From NCBI RefSeq assembly GCF_027925525.1, contig NZ_BSDJ01000009.1:62001-126000 (forward strand): a stretch of 64,000 bases of DNA. The letters are read 5' to 3'. The notes under the pieces are model-generated. The model did not search any database and was not told where the DNA came from. It was given only the letters and a program-made list of their open reading frames with translations. Made by a program: the position numbers and the translations under genes. This DNA comes from Paenibacillus tyrphae. GTDB lineage: Bacteria > Bacillota > Bacilli > Paenibacillales > NBRC-103111. Positions 54,964 through 63,522 of the stretch are shown here, one piece after another (the first letter of the stretch is position 1; every line of letters starts with the position of its first letter).

Positions 54964-56925
54964 TTATTTTGCCGCCTTCAGCGCGTTATATACGTCTTTC
55001 ATCATCATATACGCATCGCCGTTGGTCAGCTCCTGCTTATTTGCAATGCCGTCCAACGTCGCGGCAGCAAGGAATCCTTTACTCTGCAGTGTCTGCAGCG
55101 CTTGCTCGGGCGCCGTTTCCACCTTCAGCAGAAGGGCGATCATATGCGCCGCTTGGTCCAACGTAACCGGCAGTGTCTTCGGATCGGTGCCTTTGGCGAG
55201 CGCCTCTCCCGGGTTCCCGGCCATGGCCTCGGGCTTGAACTTGCGCATGCCCAAGAGAAGGTTGACTAACCGCTGCTGGTTGGACTTGCTGTCCAGCGCA
55301 AAGTTGTTGTCGTATCCGCCTGTCGCAAGACCGAGCGTGACCGCTACCTTCAGGCCTTCGTACGCTTTATGCTCCATGAACGGCTGGGCCTTAATGCTGA
55401 ACGGCTTCAGTACCATGCCCTGATTATTCAGCGTATCCTGAAGCTTCGTAATGGCTTCTTTGTTGGCGGACATTTGACGGAACGTGCTTCCGGAGTCCGC
55501 CGCGATTTTCGCCGCGGCCCCGGCTGCCTCGCCGGCCGCCATACCGACTGGAATAACTCGTGCGGTCCCGTGCGGGAGCGAATCGAAGCTTGCCGCGCGT
55601 CCGACGACCAGCAGCCCGTCCACTTTCAGCGGCACGATGCTGCGGAAAGGTACTGCGTATTGCTGAGGCACGGTCACGACCGCACCGGTATCCGCAGGCG
55701 ACATGCGCTGAATATCGACCGGATAGGAGCCGAAACCGATGCGATCCCATTGATCGCGGTTTTCGAGCACGTCGATAATGCTGAGGCGGTATTCGCCTTG
55801 GATGTGACGCGTTTCGCGCACATATAGCTCCGGCGCTGTATCGTCCAAGTCGATGCCGGCAAATTCAGGATATTTTTCCTTCATGTATTTCACAATATTC
55901 GGAAGCTCGTCCTTGCCGAGCTTAAATGCTTCTTCACGCGATTTGGGGTCGGTTCCGTCAATTCCGAAAATTTGCAGCGCGTTGATCAGCATCGTATCGT
56001 TGTTCTGACGTCCGATGTTCAATCCCCGCATCCGCACGCGATCTTTATTGACCGCAGGATAATCCTTCATGTCTTTGTAGCCCCAGGCGCTCATTTCATT
56101 CGCGCCTGTTCCGGCGTCGTTATCTCCGTCCAGACGCTTACGGACCTTCTCCCATACGTCCGGCGTGACGTTCTTCAGCCGGAAGACGAGCGTCACGGCC
56201 ATACGCGCCTTCTTGTCGCCGAGATCTTCGCGTCCCGTCGTATAAGGAACTCCGGCGGATGCGGCAATGTCCGCATCCTGCGTTGCATCGATGAGTGCTT
56301 TGGTCTCGACGGTTTTGACACTGCCGTCGGCCAGCGTCAGCTTCATGCCCGTGATTTTGGAAACCGTACCCGAAGGGGAGGTGATCGGCTCCATCGATTT
56401 GACCTTCAGCAGCACGTCGATATTTTTCTCCGCGGCTACCAGCGAATTAAAGGCATTTGCTGCCGTCACGACATCGAACGAATCTCCTTCAATTTTGCCG
56501 TACCACTCCGCAAATATGCCCTTGTTGAGCATTTCCCGTTTATGTAGGACACTTTTGTCCGGCTCATAGTTCATGTCCAAGCTGTTTAACCATCCGAGCG
56601 TCATCAGTCCGCCCAAGATCTCGCGGTCTTTTCCGTCAACCAGCAATGTCTTCTGGCCGTTGCGCGCCGCGGAAACAGCCGCCGCCACTCCCTCGGGGTC
56701 GGTACCGGCCACGATAAGGTCATAGCTGTCTTTTGGAGTGCTTACCGTCTTCACTTCTTCCAGCTTCTGGGCGGCTTTTCGTTCACCGCCCCCCGCTCCT
56801 GCTTTCGTTCCCCCTGCTTTCCAGTAATGCCATGCACCGGCGCCAGCCGCAATTAGAACGATCAGTGCGATTACTAGTACGTATCCTTTTGCGCTGCCTC
56901 CGGAATTGTTCGATTTCCCTGCCAT
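54964..56925 (-). CDS. Membrane-anchored FAD-dependent oxidoreductase (FAD_oxidored family)
   Basis: The 653-residue protein has an N-terminal membrane helix (VLVIALIVLIAAGAGAWHYW) and a Gly/Ala/Lys linker, so most of it should lie outside the membrane. The FAD-binding motif is 'YDLIVAGTDPEGVAAAVSAARNG', followed by 'GGLMTLGWLNSLDM', 'ALIDATQDADIAASAG', and the C-terminal FAD site 'GLLVVGRAASFDSLPHGTARVIPVGMAAGEAAG'. This family includes enzymes annotated as xanthan lyase-like or flavin oxidoreductases, but the substrate is unknown. About 180 C-terminal residues carry no motif that I can name. AGAGGTG precedes the ATG. Confidence 0.85.
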   Translation of the reverse strand: MAGKSNNSGGSAKGYVLVIALIVLIAAGAGAWHYWKAGGTKAGAGGGERKAAQKLEEVKTVSTPKDSYDLIVAGTDPEGVAAAVSAARNGQKTLLVDGKDREILGGLMTLGWLNSLDMNYEPDKSVLHKREMLNKGIFAEWYGKIEGDSFDVVTAANAFNSLVAAEKNIDVLLKVKSMEPITSPSGTVSKITGMKLTLADGSVKTVETKALIDATQDADIAASAGVPYTTGREDLGDKKARMAVTLVFRLKNVTPDVWEKVRKRLDGDNDAGTGANEMSAWGYKDMKDYPAVNKDRVRMRGLNIGRQNNDTMLINALQIFGIDGTDPKSREEAFKLGKDELPNIVKYMKEKYPEFAGIDLDDTAPELYVRETRHIQGEYRLSIIDVLENRDQWDRIGFGSYPVDIQRMSPADTGAVVTVPQQYAVPFRSIVPLKVDGLLVVGRAASFDSLPHGTARVIPVGMAAGEAAGAAAKIAADSGSTFRQMSANKEAITKLQDTLNNQGMVLKPFSIKAQPFMEHKAYEGLKVAVTLGLATGGYDNNFALDSKSNQQRLVNLLLGMRKFKPEAMAGNPGEALAKGTDPKTLPVTLDQAAHMIALLLKVETAPEQALQTLQSKGFLAAATLDGIANKQELTNGDAYMMMKDVYNALKAAK

Positions 56926-56999
56926 AATACACCTCTGCCATGTTATGATTAATGCCTGATCATTCGAAATTAAAACGAAGCATGATCCATTACGTAGCC

Positions 57000-58538
57000 T
57001 TAAGACGGCTGGCCGGCCGGAATGCCATAAGCATCGTTCAGCAGCCTGATTTTTTTGTCTACATACTCTTGATAAGCCTCGTTGTAGAAGGAGGGCTCCT
57101 TCGGGTTCGGCATCCGTTCGATGCGCTGCTCGTAGCCGTCCTCATGCTCGACCTTCGGATACAGCACTTTGCTTACCGCGCCGCAGCCGAGTCCGATAAT
57201 CGTCTGACGCTCTTCCATCATCAGAATGTTATACAGACTCTCGAAGCCTTCGAGCGAATAGCCGACGTTCTCCTGATTGCCCAAGATGTTTTTCTGCCGG
57301 TACATGTAATACGGCTTGTATCCGTGCTCCTCCATCCATTCGGAGGCTGTGCGAATCATCTCGGCTATTTCGTCCCGTTCCGCCACTTCGTACTCGCTTT
57401 TGTTCTTCGTCATCTTGGAAGCGCGCTTGAAGGAAAGCGTATGAACCGTCAGCGATTCCGGCAGCAGCTCGGCCGTTTGATCGAGCGTCCTCTGCAGCTC
57501 AGCCATTCCTTCGTTCGGCAGCCCAATAATCAGATCCATGTTGATGTTGTTCAGGCCGAGCTTTCGCGCGAGCTTGAACTTCTCGATCGTTTCCGTCACC
57601 GTATGGTGCCGTCCGATCGCATCAAGTGTCGCCTGCGTGAAGCTTTGCGGGTTAATACTGATTCGGTCGACCTTCCAACGTTTCATTACTTCGATCTTGT
57701 CTTCGGTTATCGTATCCGGACGGCCGGCTTCGACGGTAAGCTCGCGGACACGATCCATCGCCGGGAACGATTCGTGCATCGTGACGAACAGCGCATCCAT
57801 CTGCTCGGCCGTAATGCTCGTCGGCGTTCCTCCGCCCCAATAAATCGTCGTTATGCCGACTCCGGCTTCCCGCAACCAGCGGCCCATCTCACGAATCTCG
57901 TAATGCAATCCTTCCAGAAACGCCTCGACAGATCCGTTATTTCCCCGAATATCGTAGGCCGGAAATGTACAGTACGCGCATTTGGTCGGACAAAACGGGA
58001 TTCCGATATAAATGCTCACTTCCCGGTCCAAATGGAACAAATCAGGGATCACTTTCAGTTGACGTTCGGCTATACCGGCAAGCAGCTCCACTTTCGGTTC
58101 GGTGACGAGATACTCGTCGCGCAGCGTTTGCTTGCAGCTTTCCATCGGTTGTTTCATCATCATGTTATGCATCAGCTTGGTCGGCCGCACGCCGGTCAAA
58201 ATCCCCCATGCCTGCTCCAGCCCGGTATACTCGCGAAGCACTTGAAGCAGCCCGTAGCTGACCGCCCGCTTGACGGTGCGTTTATGCCCGGCGTCCCGCG
58301 CATCCATCGCCCGCTCATGCTCGTTGTCGTAAGCGGCTTCCGTCTCCCGGTCGGTCAGTCGGATCTTGGACCTGATTACTCGCTTCGTTTCATCGGCTTC
58401 CACATCGACGCGAACGTGCAGGCGCGCATCGTCCGTTCTCTCGTAGACCGCCTCGACCTCTTCGAAAAAAAGCTTGCCTATATGAAACAGCTCATTGGCC
58501 TGTTCACCGAAACCGACACGCTCGAATTCGATTTTCAA
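57000..58538 (-). CDS. hemZ: Radical SAM coproporphyrinogen III dehydrogenase-like protein HemZ
   Basis: The 512-residue protein has a N-terminal HemZ-specific part (about 165 residues) and a radical SAM domain with the cluster motif 'CPTKCAYCTFPAY'. Also present are 'YWGGGTPTSI', 'EAGRPDTITEDKIEVMKRWKVDRISINPQSF' and 'NMDLIIGLPNEG'. The related HemN oxidises coproporphyrinogen III without oxygen; HemZ proteins are proposed to do the same, or to be haem-related, and their role is less sure. The start is a TTG with GGAGGA ten bases ahead. Confidence 0.9.
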   Translation of the reverse strand: MKIEFERVGFGEQANELFHIGKLFFEEVEAVYERTDDARLHVRVDVEADETKRVIRSKIRLTDRETEAAYDNEHERAMDARDAGHKRTVKRAVSYGLLQVLREYTGLEQAWGILTGVRPTKLMHNMMMKQPMESCKQTLRDEYLVTEPKVELLAGIAERQLKVIPDLFHLDREVSIYIGIPFCPTKCAYCTFPAYDIRGNNGSVEAFLEGLHYEIREMGRWLREAGVGITTIYWGGGTPTSITAEQMDALFVTMHESFPAMDRVRELTVEAGRPDTITEDKIEVMKRWKVDRISINPQSFTQATLDAIGRHHTVTETIEKFKLARKLGLNNINMDLIIGLPNEGMAELQRTLDQTAELLPESLTVHTLSFKRASKMTKNKSEYEVAERDEIAEMIRTASEWMEEHGYKPYYMYRQKNILGNQENVGYSLEGFESLYNILMMEERQTIIGLGCGAVSKVLYPKVEHEDGYEQRIERMPNPKEPSFYNEAYQEYVDKKIRLLNDAYGIPAGQPS

Positions 58539-58692
58539 TGCATTCCATCCTCCGTTAATCGTCTGTGCGAGTCAGCCGCTGGATGCCGAAACAAATGCTT
58601 CGTCACTTATAAGACGGGACTACTGCACAAGAAGTTTCAAATTGGAACAAAACTAGCAATAGTTTAGCATATTTGGCTGTCTAATGAAACAA

Positions 58693-58729
58693 ACGGGCCG
58701 CTTTCGCTCAATCCACGAAAACGGCCCGT
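58693..58729. terminator. Bidirectional terminator after the small ORF
   Basis: ACGGGCCG (58693-58700) pairs with CGGCCCGT (58722-58729), extended by TTTCG with CGAAA. A T-run follows on the plus side and a looser T-rich stretch on the minus side. It lies nine bases after the stop of the minus-strand small ORF. Confidence 0.7.
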
Positions 58730-58737
58730 CTTTTTGG

Positions 58738-58923
58738 TCAGCGGAACGGTTTGCGCGCCGTCCGCTTCAGTTGCTCGCTGGAAGAAGAGAAATCGGCACG
58801 GATTTCCGTATCGTCCATGCCGGACGATTGCAATGCCGCCGCCTCCGCCAGACCGCCGGAACCAAGTTGCAGCTCCGGCATCAGTAAGCTTTGTTCTTTC
58901 GGCGATCGGTACATAATAGGCAT
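58738..58923 (-). CDS. Small hypothetical protein, 61 or 58 residues
   Basis: The frame encodes a Ser/Leu/Gly-rich soluble peptide ('LLMPELQLGSGGLAEAAALQSS', then 'GMDDTEIRADFSSSSEQLKRTARK'). TAAGGAG lies three bases before the ATG at 58923, which is tight, or twelve before a second ATG at 58914. A terminator follows the stop directly, which supports a real transcript. It lies 151 bases downstream of dtd on the same strand. No family is recognised and no membrane helix is seen. Confidence 0.5.
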   Translation of the reverse strand: MPIMYRSPKEQSLLMPELQLGSGGLAEAAALQSSGMDDTEIRADFSSSSEQLKRTARKPFR

Positions 58924-59074
58924 AGGCTCCTTAGATGTCGGGCAGCCGCACAAGATAAACCGTGTGCAGGCTTATTCTCATTGTCCCCCGCCTGAGCCCT
59001 GCTTATTCGCATGCCGAAGCCTCTTGAACAGCCGCGGATAAAAGCCGTTATACGTGCGGCTCCTGTCCCGGACT

Positions 59075-59521
59075 CTAGGCCTGCTTGCTTTCGACAATGA
59101 GCGTAACCGGTCCGTCGTTGACGAGGGACACGTCCATCATTGCCCCGAACCGTCCGGTCTCCACTTGAAGCCCCGCTTCGCGAAGCATACCGTTAAACCG
59201 TTCGTAAAGCGGCTCCGCAAGCTCAGGACGAGCGGCCGCCATGAAATTGGGCCGTCTTCCCTTCCGGCAGTCCCCGTATAAGGTGAATTGAGAGATGGAC
59301 AGCACCTGGCCTCCGGTCTCAAGCACCGAATGGTTCATTTTCCCTTGTTCGTCTTCAAATATGCGCAAGCCCGCTATTTTATCGGCAACGTACCGGGCAT
59401 CCTCCTCGGTATCGCCATCTGCAATGCCGACGAGCAGCACCAAGCCTTGGTCGATGCGTCCTACCGTTTCACCGTCCACCGTCACTTGTGCCGCTTTGCT
59501 TCTTTGCAGTACCACTCTCAT
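59075..59521 (-). CDS. dtd: D-aminoacyl-tRNA deacylase
   Basis: The 148-residue enzyme removes D-amino acids (and Gly from tRNA-Ala) from mischarged tRNA. The two active-site signatures are present: '[19 protein letters not shown]' near residue 76 and '[15 protein letters not shown]' at the end. It is complete and starts '[17 protein letters not shown]'. It lies 42 bases after relA, the same order as in B. subtilis. A weak hairpin with A/T flanks at about 59043-59061 may end the transcript. Confidence 0.95.
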   Translation of the reverse strand: MRVVLQRSKAAQVTVDGETVGRIDQGLVLLVGIADGDTEEDARYVADKIAGLRIFEDEQGKMNHSVLETGGQVLSISQFTLYGDCRKGRRPNFMAAARPELAEPLYERFNGMLREAGLQVETGRFGAMMDVSLVNDGPVTLIVESKQA

Positions 59522-59563
59522 GAACGTCCAGACTCCGTTTCAAAAAATAAAATTTCCGGGGCT

Positions 59564-61771
59564 TTAAGCCTGCATAATGCGTTGTACCGAATATACGTCC
59601 TTGATCCGCTTGATTTTTTCCACGACCGAATGCAGATGATCGATATTGCGGATCAATATCGTCATGTGGATGACCACCATCTTATTTTTATCCGAGCGGC
59701 CGGAAACGGCAGAAATGACCGTTTTGCATTCCGATACGACCTGCAGCACTTCGTTTAGCAGTCCGCGCCGGTCGTGTCCCGTAATTTCGATCTCGACATT
59801 GTAATTCGCCTCGATGTTGTCCGCCCACTCCACCTCGATCACGCGATTCCCTTCTTCGCTGCATTCCGGTGAAGGAATGTTCGTACAGTCCGAACGGTGA
59901 ACGGATACCCCCCGCCCCCGCGTAATATACCCGATAATCACATCGCCCGGAACGGGATTACAGCAGCGGGCAAACCGCACAAGCAGGTTGTCCACTCCTT
60001 TGACCCGGACCCCTCCGGTCGGACGGCCTTTGCGCTCCTTATCCGACACCGGCGCTTTCATTTCCTTAACCTCGGACGTAAGCATCGCCTGCTGCTGGGC
60101 TTCCTCCGCTTCCCTGCGAACCTTCTCGGTCAAACGGGTTACGATCTGGGCCGCGGTGATGCCGCCGAAGCCGACGGCCGACAGCATGTCCTCGATTTCG
60201 TTAAAGTTGAACTTTCGGGCGACCTCCAGCATCTCGTCATCTTTCGTCAGCGCAGGAACGTCGTAGCCAAGCCGTTTCAGCTCGCGCTCGATCATTTCGC
60301 GGCCCTTGAGCACGTTTTCTTCGCGGCGCTCTTTCTTGAACCATTGGCGAATCTTGGTTCGGGCGTGCGACGATTGAGCAATTTTCACCCAATCCTGGCT
60401 CGGTCCGTACGAATGCTTGGACGTCAAAATCTCGATAATATCGCCGGTTTTCAGCTTGTGGTCGAGCGGGACGATGCGACCGTTGACTTTGGCGCCGATC
60501 GTACGGTTGCCGACCTCCGTATGAATCCGGTAAGCAAAGTCGAGCGGGACCGAGCCCGCTGGCAGTTCGATGACTTCCCCTTTCGGCGTAAAGACGAACA
60601 CCAGATCGGAGAAAAAATCCATTTTAAGCGACTCGACGAACTCCTGTGCATCCTGTGTATCGTTCTGGAGCTCTAGAATCTCGCGGATAAAATGCATCTT
60701 GTCTTCGTAGCTGCCTGACGGGACAGATGTGCCTTCTTTATAGGCCCAATGCGCAGCGACCCCATACTCCGAGGTACGGTGCATCTCAAACGTGCGGATC
60801 TGAACTTCCAACGGCTCGCCTTTCGGACCGATGACCGTCGTATGCAGCGATTGATACATATTCGGCTTCGGCATGGCGATATAATCTTTGAAACGGCCAG
60901 GCATCGGCTTCCATAGCGTATGGATGATCCCTAGCGTGGCGTAGCAGTCTTTAATATTGTCGACGATAATCCGCAGCGCCAGCAGATCGTAGATTTCATT
61001 GAACTGCTTGCTTTTCACCGTCATCTTCTTGTAAATGCTGTAAATATGTTTCGGTCTTCCCGAGATGTCGCCGTCGATCCCCATCTCCTGCAGCTTCTCG
61101 CCTACCGACGTAATGACGTCGCTTAAGTACTGCTCCCGTTCGGCGCGCTTCTTCTGCATAAGGTTCACGATGCGGTAATACTGCTGGGGATTCAAGTATC
61201 GCAGGGCGATGTCTTCCATCTCCCACTTGATCGCCGATATCCCCAGACGATGCGCGATCGGGCAAAAGATCTCCAGCGTCTCGTCCGCGATGCGCCGCTG
61301 CGCTTCTTCCGACTGGTGCTTGAGCGTTCGCATGTTATGCAGACGGTCCGCCAATTTAATAAGAATGACGCGAATGTCCTGTGCCATGGCGACGAACATT
61401 TTGCGATAGTTTTCGTTCTGGTGCTCTTCCTTGCTCTTGAATTTGATTTTCTCGAGTTTGGTGAGGCCGTCGACGATCATCGCACAGGTAGCGCCGAACT
61501 TTCCATGCACCGTTTCGAGTGATACCGTCGTATCCTCCACCACGTCATGGAGCAGCGCAGCAATGATGGAAGTCGTATCCATCTGCATGTTAACCAAAAT
61601 GTCCGCTACGGCAAGCGGATGCAATATATAGGGTTCTCCGGATTTGCGCACTTGGCCGTAATGCGCCTGATCCGCAAATTCATAAGCTTCCCGGATTCGT
61701 TTCAGGTCATTTTCTTTCACATATGTGGATGCCTTCGCAAGAAGCTGCTCTATCCCCATCCGTTCATCCAT
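59564..61771 (-). CDS. relA: Bifunctional (p)ppGpp synthetase/hydrolase RelA/SpoT homologue
   Basis: The 735-residue protein has all long-RSH domains. The HD hydrolase domain contains 'HPLAVADILVNMQMDTTSIIAALLHDVVEDT' (catalytic His-Asp). The synthetase domain has 'YDLLALRIIVDNIKDCYATLGIIHTLWKPMPGRFKDYIAMPK'. A TGS domain follows ('VFTPKGEVIELPAGSVPLDFAY'), then a conserved-Cys region ('VRFARCCNPVPGDVI') and a C-terminal ACT domain ending 'DVYSVQRIMQA'. It makes and degrades (p)ppGpp on amino-acid starvation. Two ATGs (61771 and 61759) are possible; AAGGGA abuts the first and is 12 bases from the second. Confidence 0.95.
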   Translation of the reverse strand: MDERMGIEQLLAKASTYVKENDLKRIREAYEFADQAHYGQVRKSGEPYILHPLAVADILVNMQMDTTSIIAALLHDVVEDTTVSLETVHGKFGATCAMIVDGLTKLEKIKFKSKEEHQNENYRKMFVAMAQDIRVILIKLADRLHNMRTLKHQSEEAQRRIADETLEIFCPIAHRLGISAIKWEMEDIALRYLNPQQYYRIVNLMQKKRAEREQYLSDVITSVGEKLQEMGIDGDISGRPKHIYSIYKKMTVKSKQFNEIYDLLALRIIVDNIKDCYATLGIIHTLWKPMPGRFKDYIAMPKPNMYQSLHTTVIGPKGEPLEVQIRTFEMHRTSEYGVAAHWAYKEGTSVPSGSYEDKMHFIREILELQNDTQDAQEFVESLKMDFFSDLVFVFTPKGEVIELPAGSVPLDFAYRIHTEVGNRTIGAKVNGRIVPLDHKLKTGDIIEILTSKHSYGPSQDWVKIAQSSHARTKIRQWFKKERREENVLKGREMIERELKRLGYDVPALTKDDEMLEVARKFNFNEIEDMLSAVGFGGITAAQIVTRLTEKVRREAEEAQQQAMLTSEVKEMKAPVSDKERKGRPTGGVRVKGVDNLLVRFARCCNPVPGDVIIGYITRGRGVSVHRSDCTNIPSPECSEEGNRVIEVEWADNIEANYNVEIEITGHDRRGLLNEVLQVVSECKTVISAVSGRSDKNKMVVIHMTILIRNIDHLHSVVEKIKRIKDVYSVQRIMQA

Positions 61772-61793
61772 TCCCTTAATTCGATTTTAATCC

Positions 61794-61823
61794 ATTATGC
61801 CCTTGAACCGGGGGCTGCGTCAA
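61794..61823 (-). promoter_or_regulatory. Predicted sigma-A promoter of relA
   Basis: On the minus strand TTGACG (61823-61818) and CATAAT (61799-61794) are spaced 18 bases apart, placing the start about 16 bases before the gene. A second TATAAT lies at 61871-61866 without a clear -35. Confidence 0.6.
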
Positions 61824-61893
61824 GAATTTGCGGGACAAACCGACATATTACGCGCAAAACGGACAATTATACACGCTCCTCTTACGCTGGCGG

Positions 61894-62964
61894 CTACAAA
61901 TCCCGGAGCGCATCGGCTACGAGCCTTCGGCGTTCTTCAATATACCTGCGAATCATCCATACTTCGCCCTCGAACTCCGAAACCGACCATTTGCGAGCCG
62001 TATCCCGTATCACATGAGGCCTGATCGCGCTATGCATGGTGTAGGCGACGGGAATGATTCTTCTTACCGTGAACGGGTCGTTCAGCATAGCCGCAAGCAG
62101 CTTTTTATATTTGCTCCGGACGGCCGGAAATTTCAGCAAGGTACGGGTCAGCCGGTTATACCCCGTCACGCGCACCAAATCGCTGCCGCACGGTTTGCCG
62201 AAACAGTTCCTCCCCCAGGTGCCTTCATAATCCCATGGAATGATCCGGTATTTTTGTGATTTTCGGTGCCGATACATGGCATAGTTCTGATCGAAGCCGT
62301 CATAATTTCCAGTTAAAACGGCCCCTGCCAACCAGCGGAGGTAATTGTCGATGTCCAAGCGAAGCTGCAGATAAGATAACAGCGCTTTAGATCTGTCCGA
62401 GCCGAGCGTATTCAGCTTACGGATAAACAACGTGAACTTGCTCCGATCATCCGAGGACCCGATCATTTGCTTGTAGCCCGAAAATAATGAGGATTTTTTG
62501 CGGCTCGAATCGTTTGAATACAAGCTGAAGTTAGCATTGTCGTTTATAGCATAAAATAGCGATTGAACCGAGATTCCCCGTCTTCGGAAAAAATAATGGT
62601 CGACTCCTTCAATTTCCAGATACACCCCTAAATTTTGGCCGTTGAGCCGCAGCAAACAATGTCTGGTTTGAGGACAAGGCACCCCGATCCATTCGAAAAA
62701 ACGAAACGACAAAGCATTCCGAATCAAGGAAGGATCGTCGTACTCGGCATTATAATGGTACGTTTTCCCGCCGCTAACTACTTCGTAGGAACGTTTCGGG
62801 TAGTCGCGTGTATGTCCGCCCCGGTAGCGAACCTTGATCATCCTTTTCGTTCCCTCGGACGCCATACTTCCTTGAACGAAACGGTTGCTCCAGACATTTT
62901 TTTGCAGCTCTTTCAACTGCTGCTCGCCAATTACCAAATGCCTCACAGGCAGTTCTGCAAACAT
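61894..62964 (-). CDS. cotH: Spore coat kinase-like protein CotH
   Basis: The 356-residue protein matches the CotH family, atypical secreted or coat kinases that phosphorylate spore coat proteins such as CotB and CotG. Typical elements are 'VRYRGGHTRDYPKRSYEVV' (near residue 50, with the likely ATP-binding Lys), 'LRLNGQNLGVYLEIEGVDHYFFRR' (near residue 107), and the catalytic-loop-like 'VLTGNYDGFDQNYAMYRH' and 'IIPWDYEGTWGRN' around residues 220-255. AAAGGCGG stands upstream of the ATG. A CotB-like candidate substrate is encoded divergently about 560 bases away. Confidence 0.9.
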   Translation of the reverse strand: MFAELPVRHLVIGEQQLKELQKNVWSNRFVQGSMASEGTKRMIKVRYRGGHTRDYPKRSYEVVSGGKTYHYNAEYDDPSLIRNALSFRFFEWIGVPCPQTRHCLLRLNGQNLGVYLEIEGVDHYFFRRRGISVQSLFYAINDNANFSLYSNDSSRKKSSLFSGYKQMIGSSDDRSKFTLFIRKLNTLGSDRSKALLSYLQLRLDIDNYLRWLAGAVLTGNYDGFDQNYAMYRHRKSQKYRIIPWDYEGTWGRNCFGKPCGSDLVRVTGYNRLTRTLLKFPAVRSKYKKLLAAMLNDPFTVRRIIPVAYTMHSAIRPHVIRDTARKWSVSEFEGEVWMIRRYIEERRRLVADALRDL

Positions 62965-62990
62965 CGGCCTTCCGCCTTTCTCTACAAAGC

Positions 62991-63020
62991 AAAAAGCCTA
63001 TCCTTGAGGATAGGCTTTTT
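62991..63020. terminator. Perfect bidirectional terminator between the 57-residue ORF and cotH
   Basis: The 13-bp arms AAAAAGCCTATCC (62991-63003) and GGATAGGCTTTTT (63008-63020) are perfect with a 4-base loop. It overlaps the 3' end of the small ORF and lies 27 bases before cotH, so cotH is either attenuated or has its own promoter. Confidence 0.9.
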
Positions 63021-63171
63021 GTGCTACTTTACCGTATGCGTCCATAAACAGCTCAGTCACGGCGAGTGCCTTGTCTGCAATTAACGCTAGCTCCGGCCAC
63101 GTCGGCTGCCCCATTTCGCCTTGATTTCCGCCCCAAAACCATGGATCGCAATTAGAAAATAAAGGATTCAT
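62998..63171 (-). CDS. Small protein, 57 residues, unknown
   Basis: The frame from the ATG at 63171 encodes a Trp- and Gly-rich N-terminus ('SNCDPWFWGGNQGEMGQPTW') and an amphipathic helix ('PELALIADKALAVTELFMDAY'). It ends 'KVAQKAYPQG' inside the terminator hairpin. GAAGGTAG lies about ten bases upstream. A promoter-like sequence and a cre-like site precede it. It is followed on the same strand by cotH. No family is recognised; a coat-associated role is possible from context only. Confidence 0.6.
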   Translation of the reverse strand: MNPLFSNCDPWFWGGNQGEMGQPTWPELALIADKALAVTELFMDAYGKVAQKAYPQG

Positions 63172-63208
63172 AGTGCAAAACTACCTTCTTTCCCATTGAT
63201 AGTTTTAA

Positions 63209-63236
63209 CTTATACTTGCAGTGAAAGCGTTGTCAC
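63209..63236 (-). promoter_or_regulatory. Predicted promoter of the small ORF, overlapped by a cre-like site
   Basis: On the minus strand GTGACA (63236-63231) and TATAAG (63214-63209) are spaced 16 bases apart. TGAAAGCGTTGTCA at 63222-63235 agrees at every defined position with the CcpA binding consensus TGWAANCGNTNWCA. It covers the -35 box and spacer, a repressing position. Confidence 0.6.
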
Positions 63237-63522
63237 GGAACAAACGTTAATTCTTCAACAAGAACTTTCGCCTTGTCCCGCAAAATCTACCAACACTATG
63301 TCCAGGTCTCAAGATACTAGCGGAAATTAAAAGTCAACTACATTTCAGACTATACCGAATGATGCGAGATACATATAAATAAATTGCAAATCAACTCCAT
63401 CGACAAATGTAAGGAGGTCGGTGCCCATACGGCAAGTTGGCGATTCGGTGACAAGCCATCGCAGGTCATCCATTCAGGTAATCGGAAAAGCCACAATTTT
63501 ATTACACGGAGGGGAATATATC
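63237..63522. other. Region between the cre-like site and the CotB-like gene
   Basis: I see no complete gene. On the plus strand AC (63354-63355), 16 bases, then CATATAAATA (63372-63381) loosely resembles a mother-cell (sigma-E or sigma-K) promoter. AAGGAGGT at 63411-63418 stands three bases before a GTG at 63421 that is in frame with the coat gene; the spacing is too tight to make this the preferred start. Confidence 0.35.

Noticed and set aside
56952..58667. A 571-codon plus-strand frame opposite hemZ
   Set aside because: The minus strand encodes hemZ with an intact radical SAM motif; the plus frame shows no motif or start signal.
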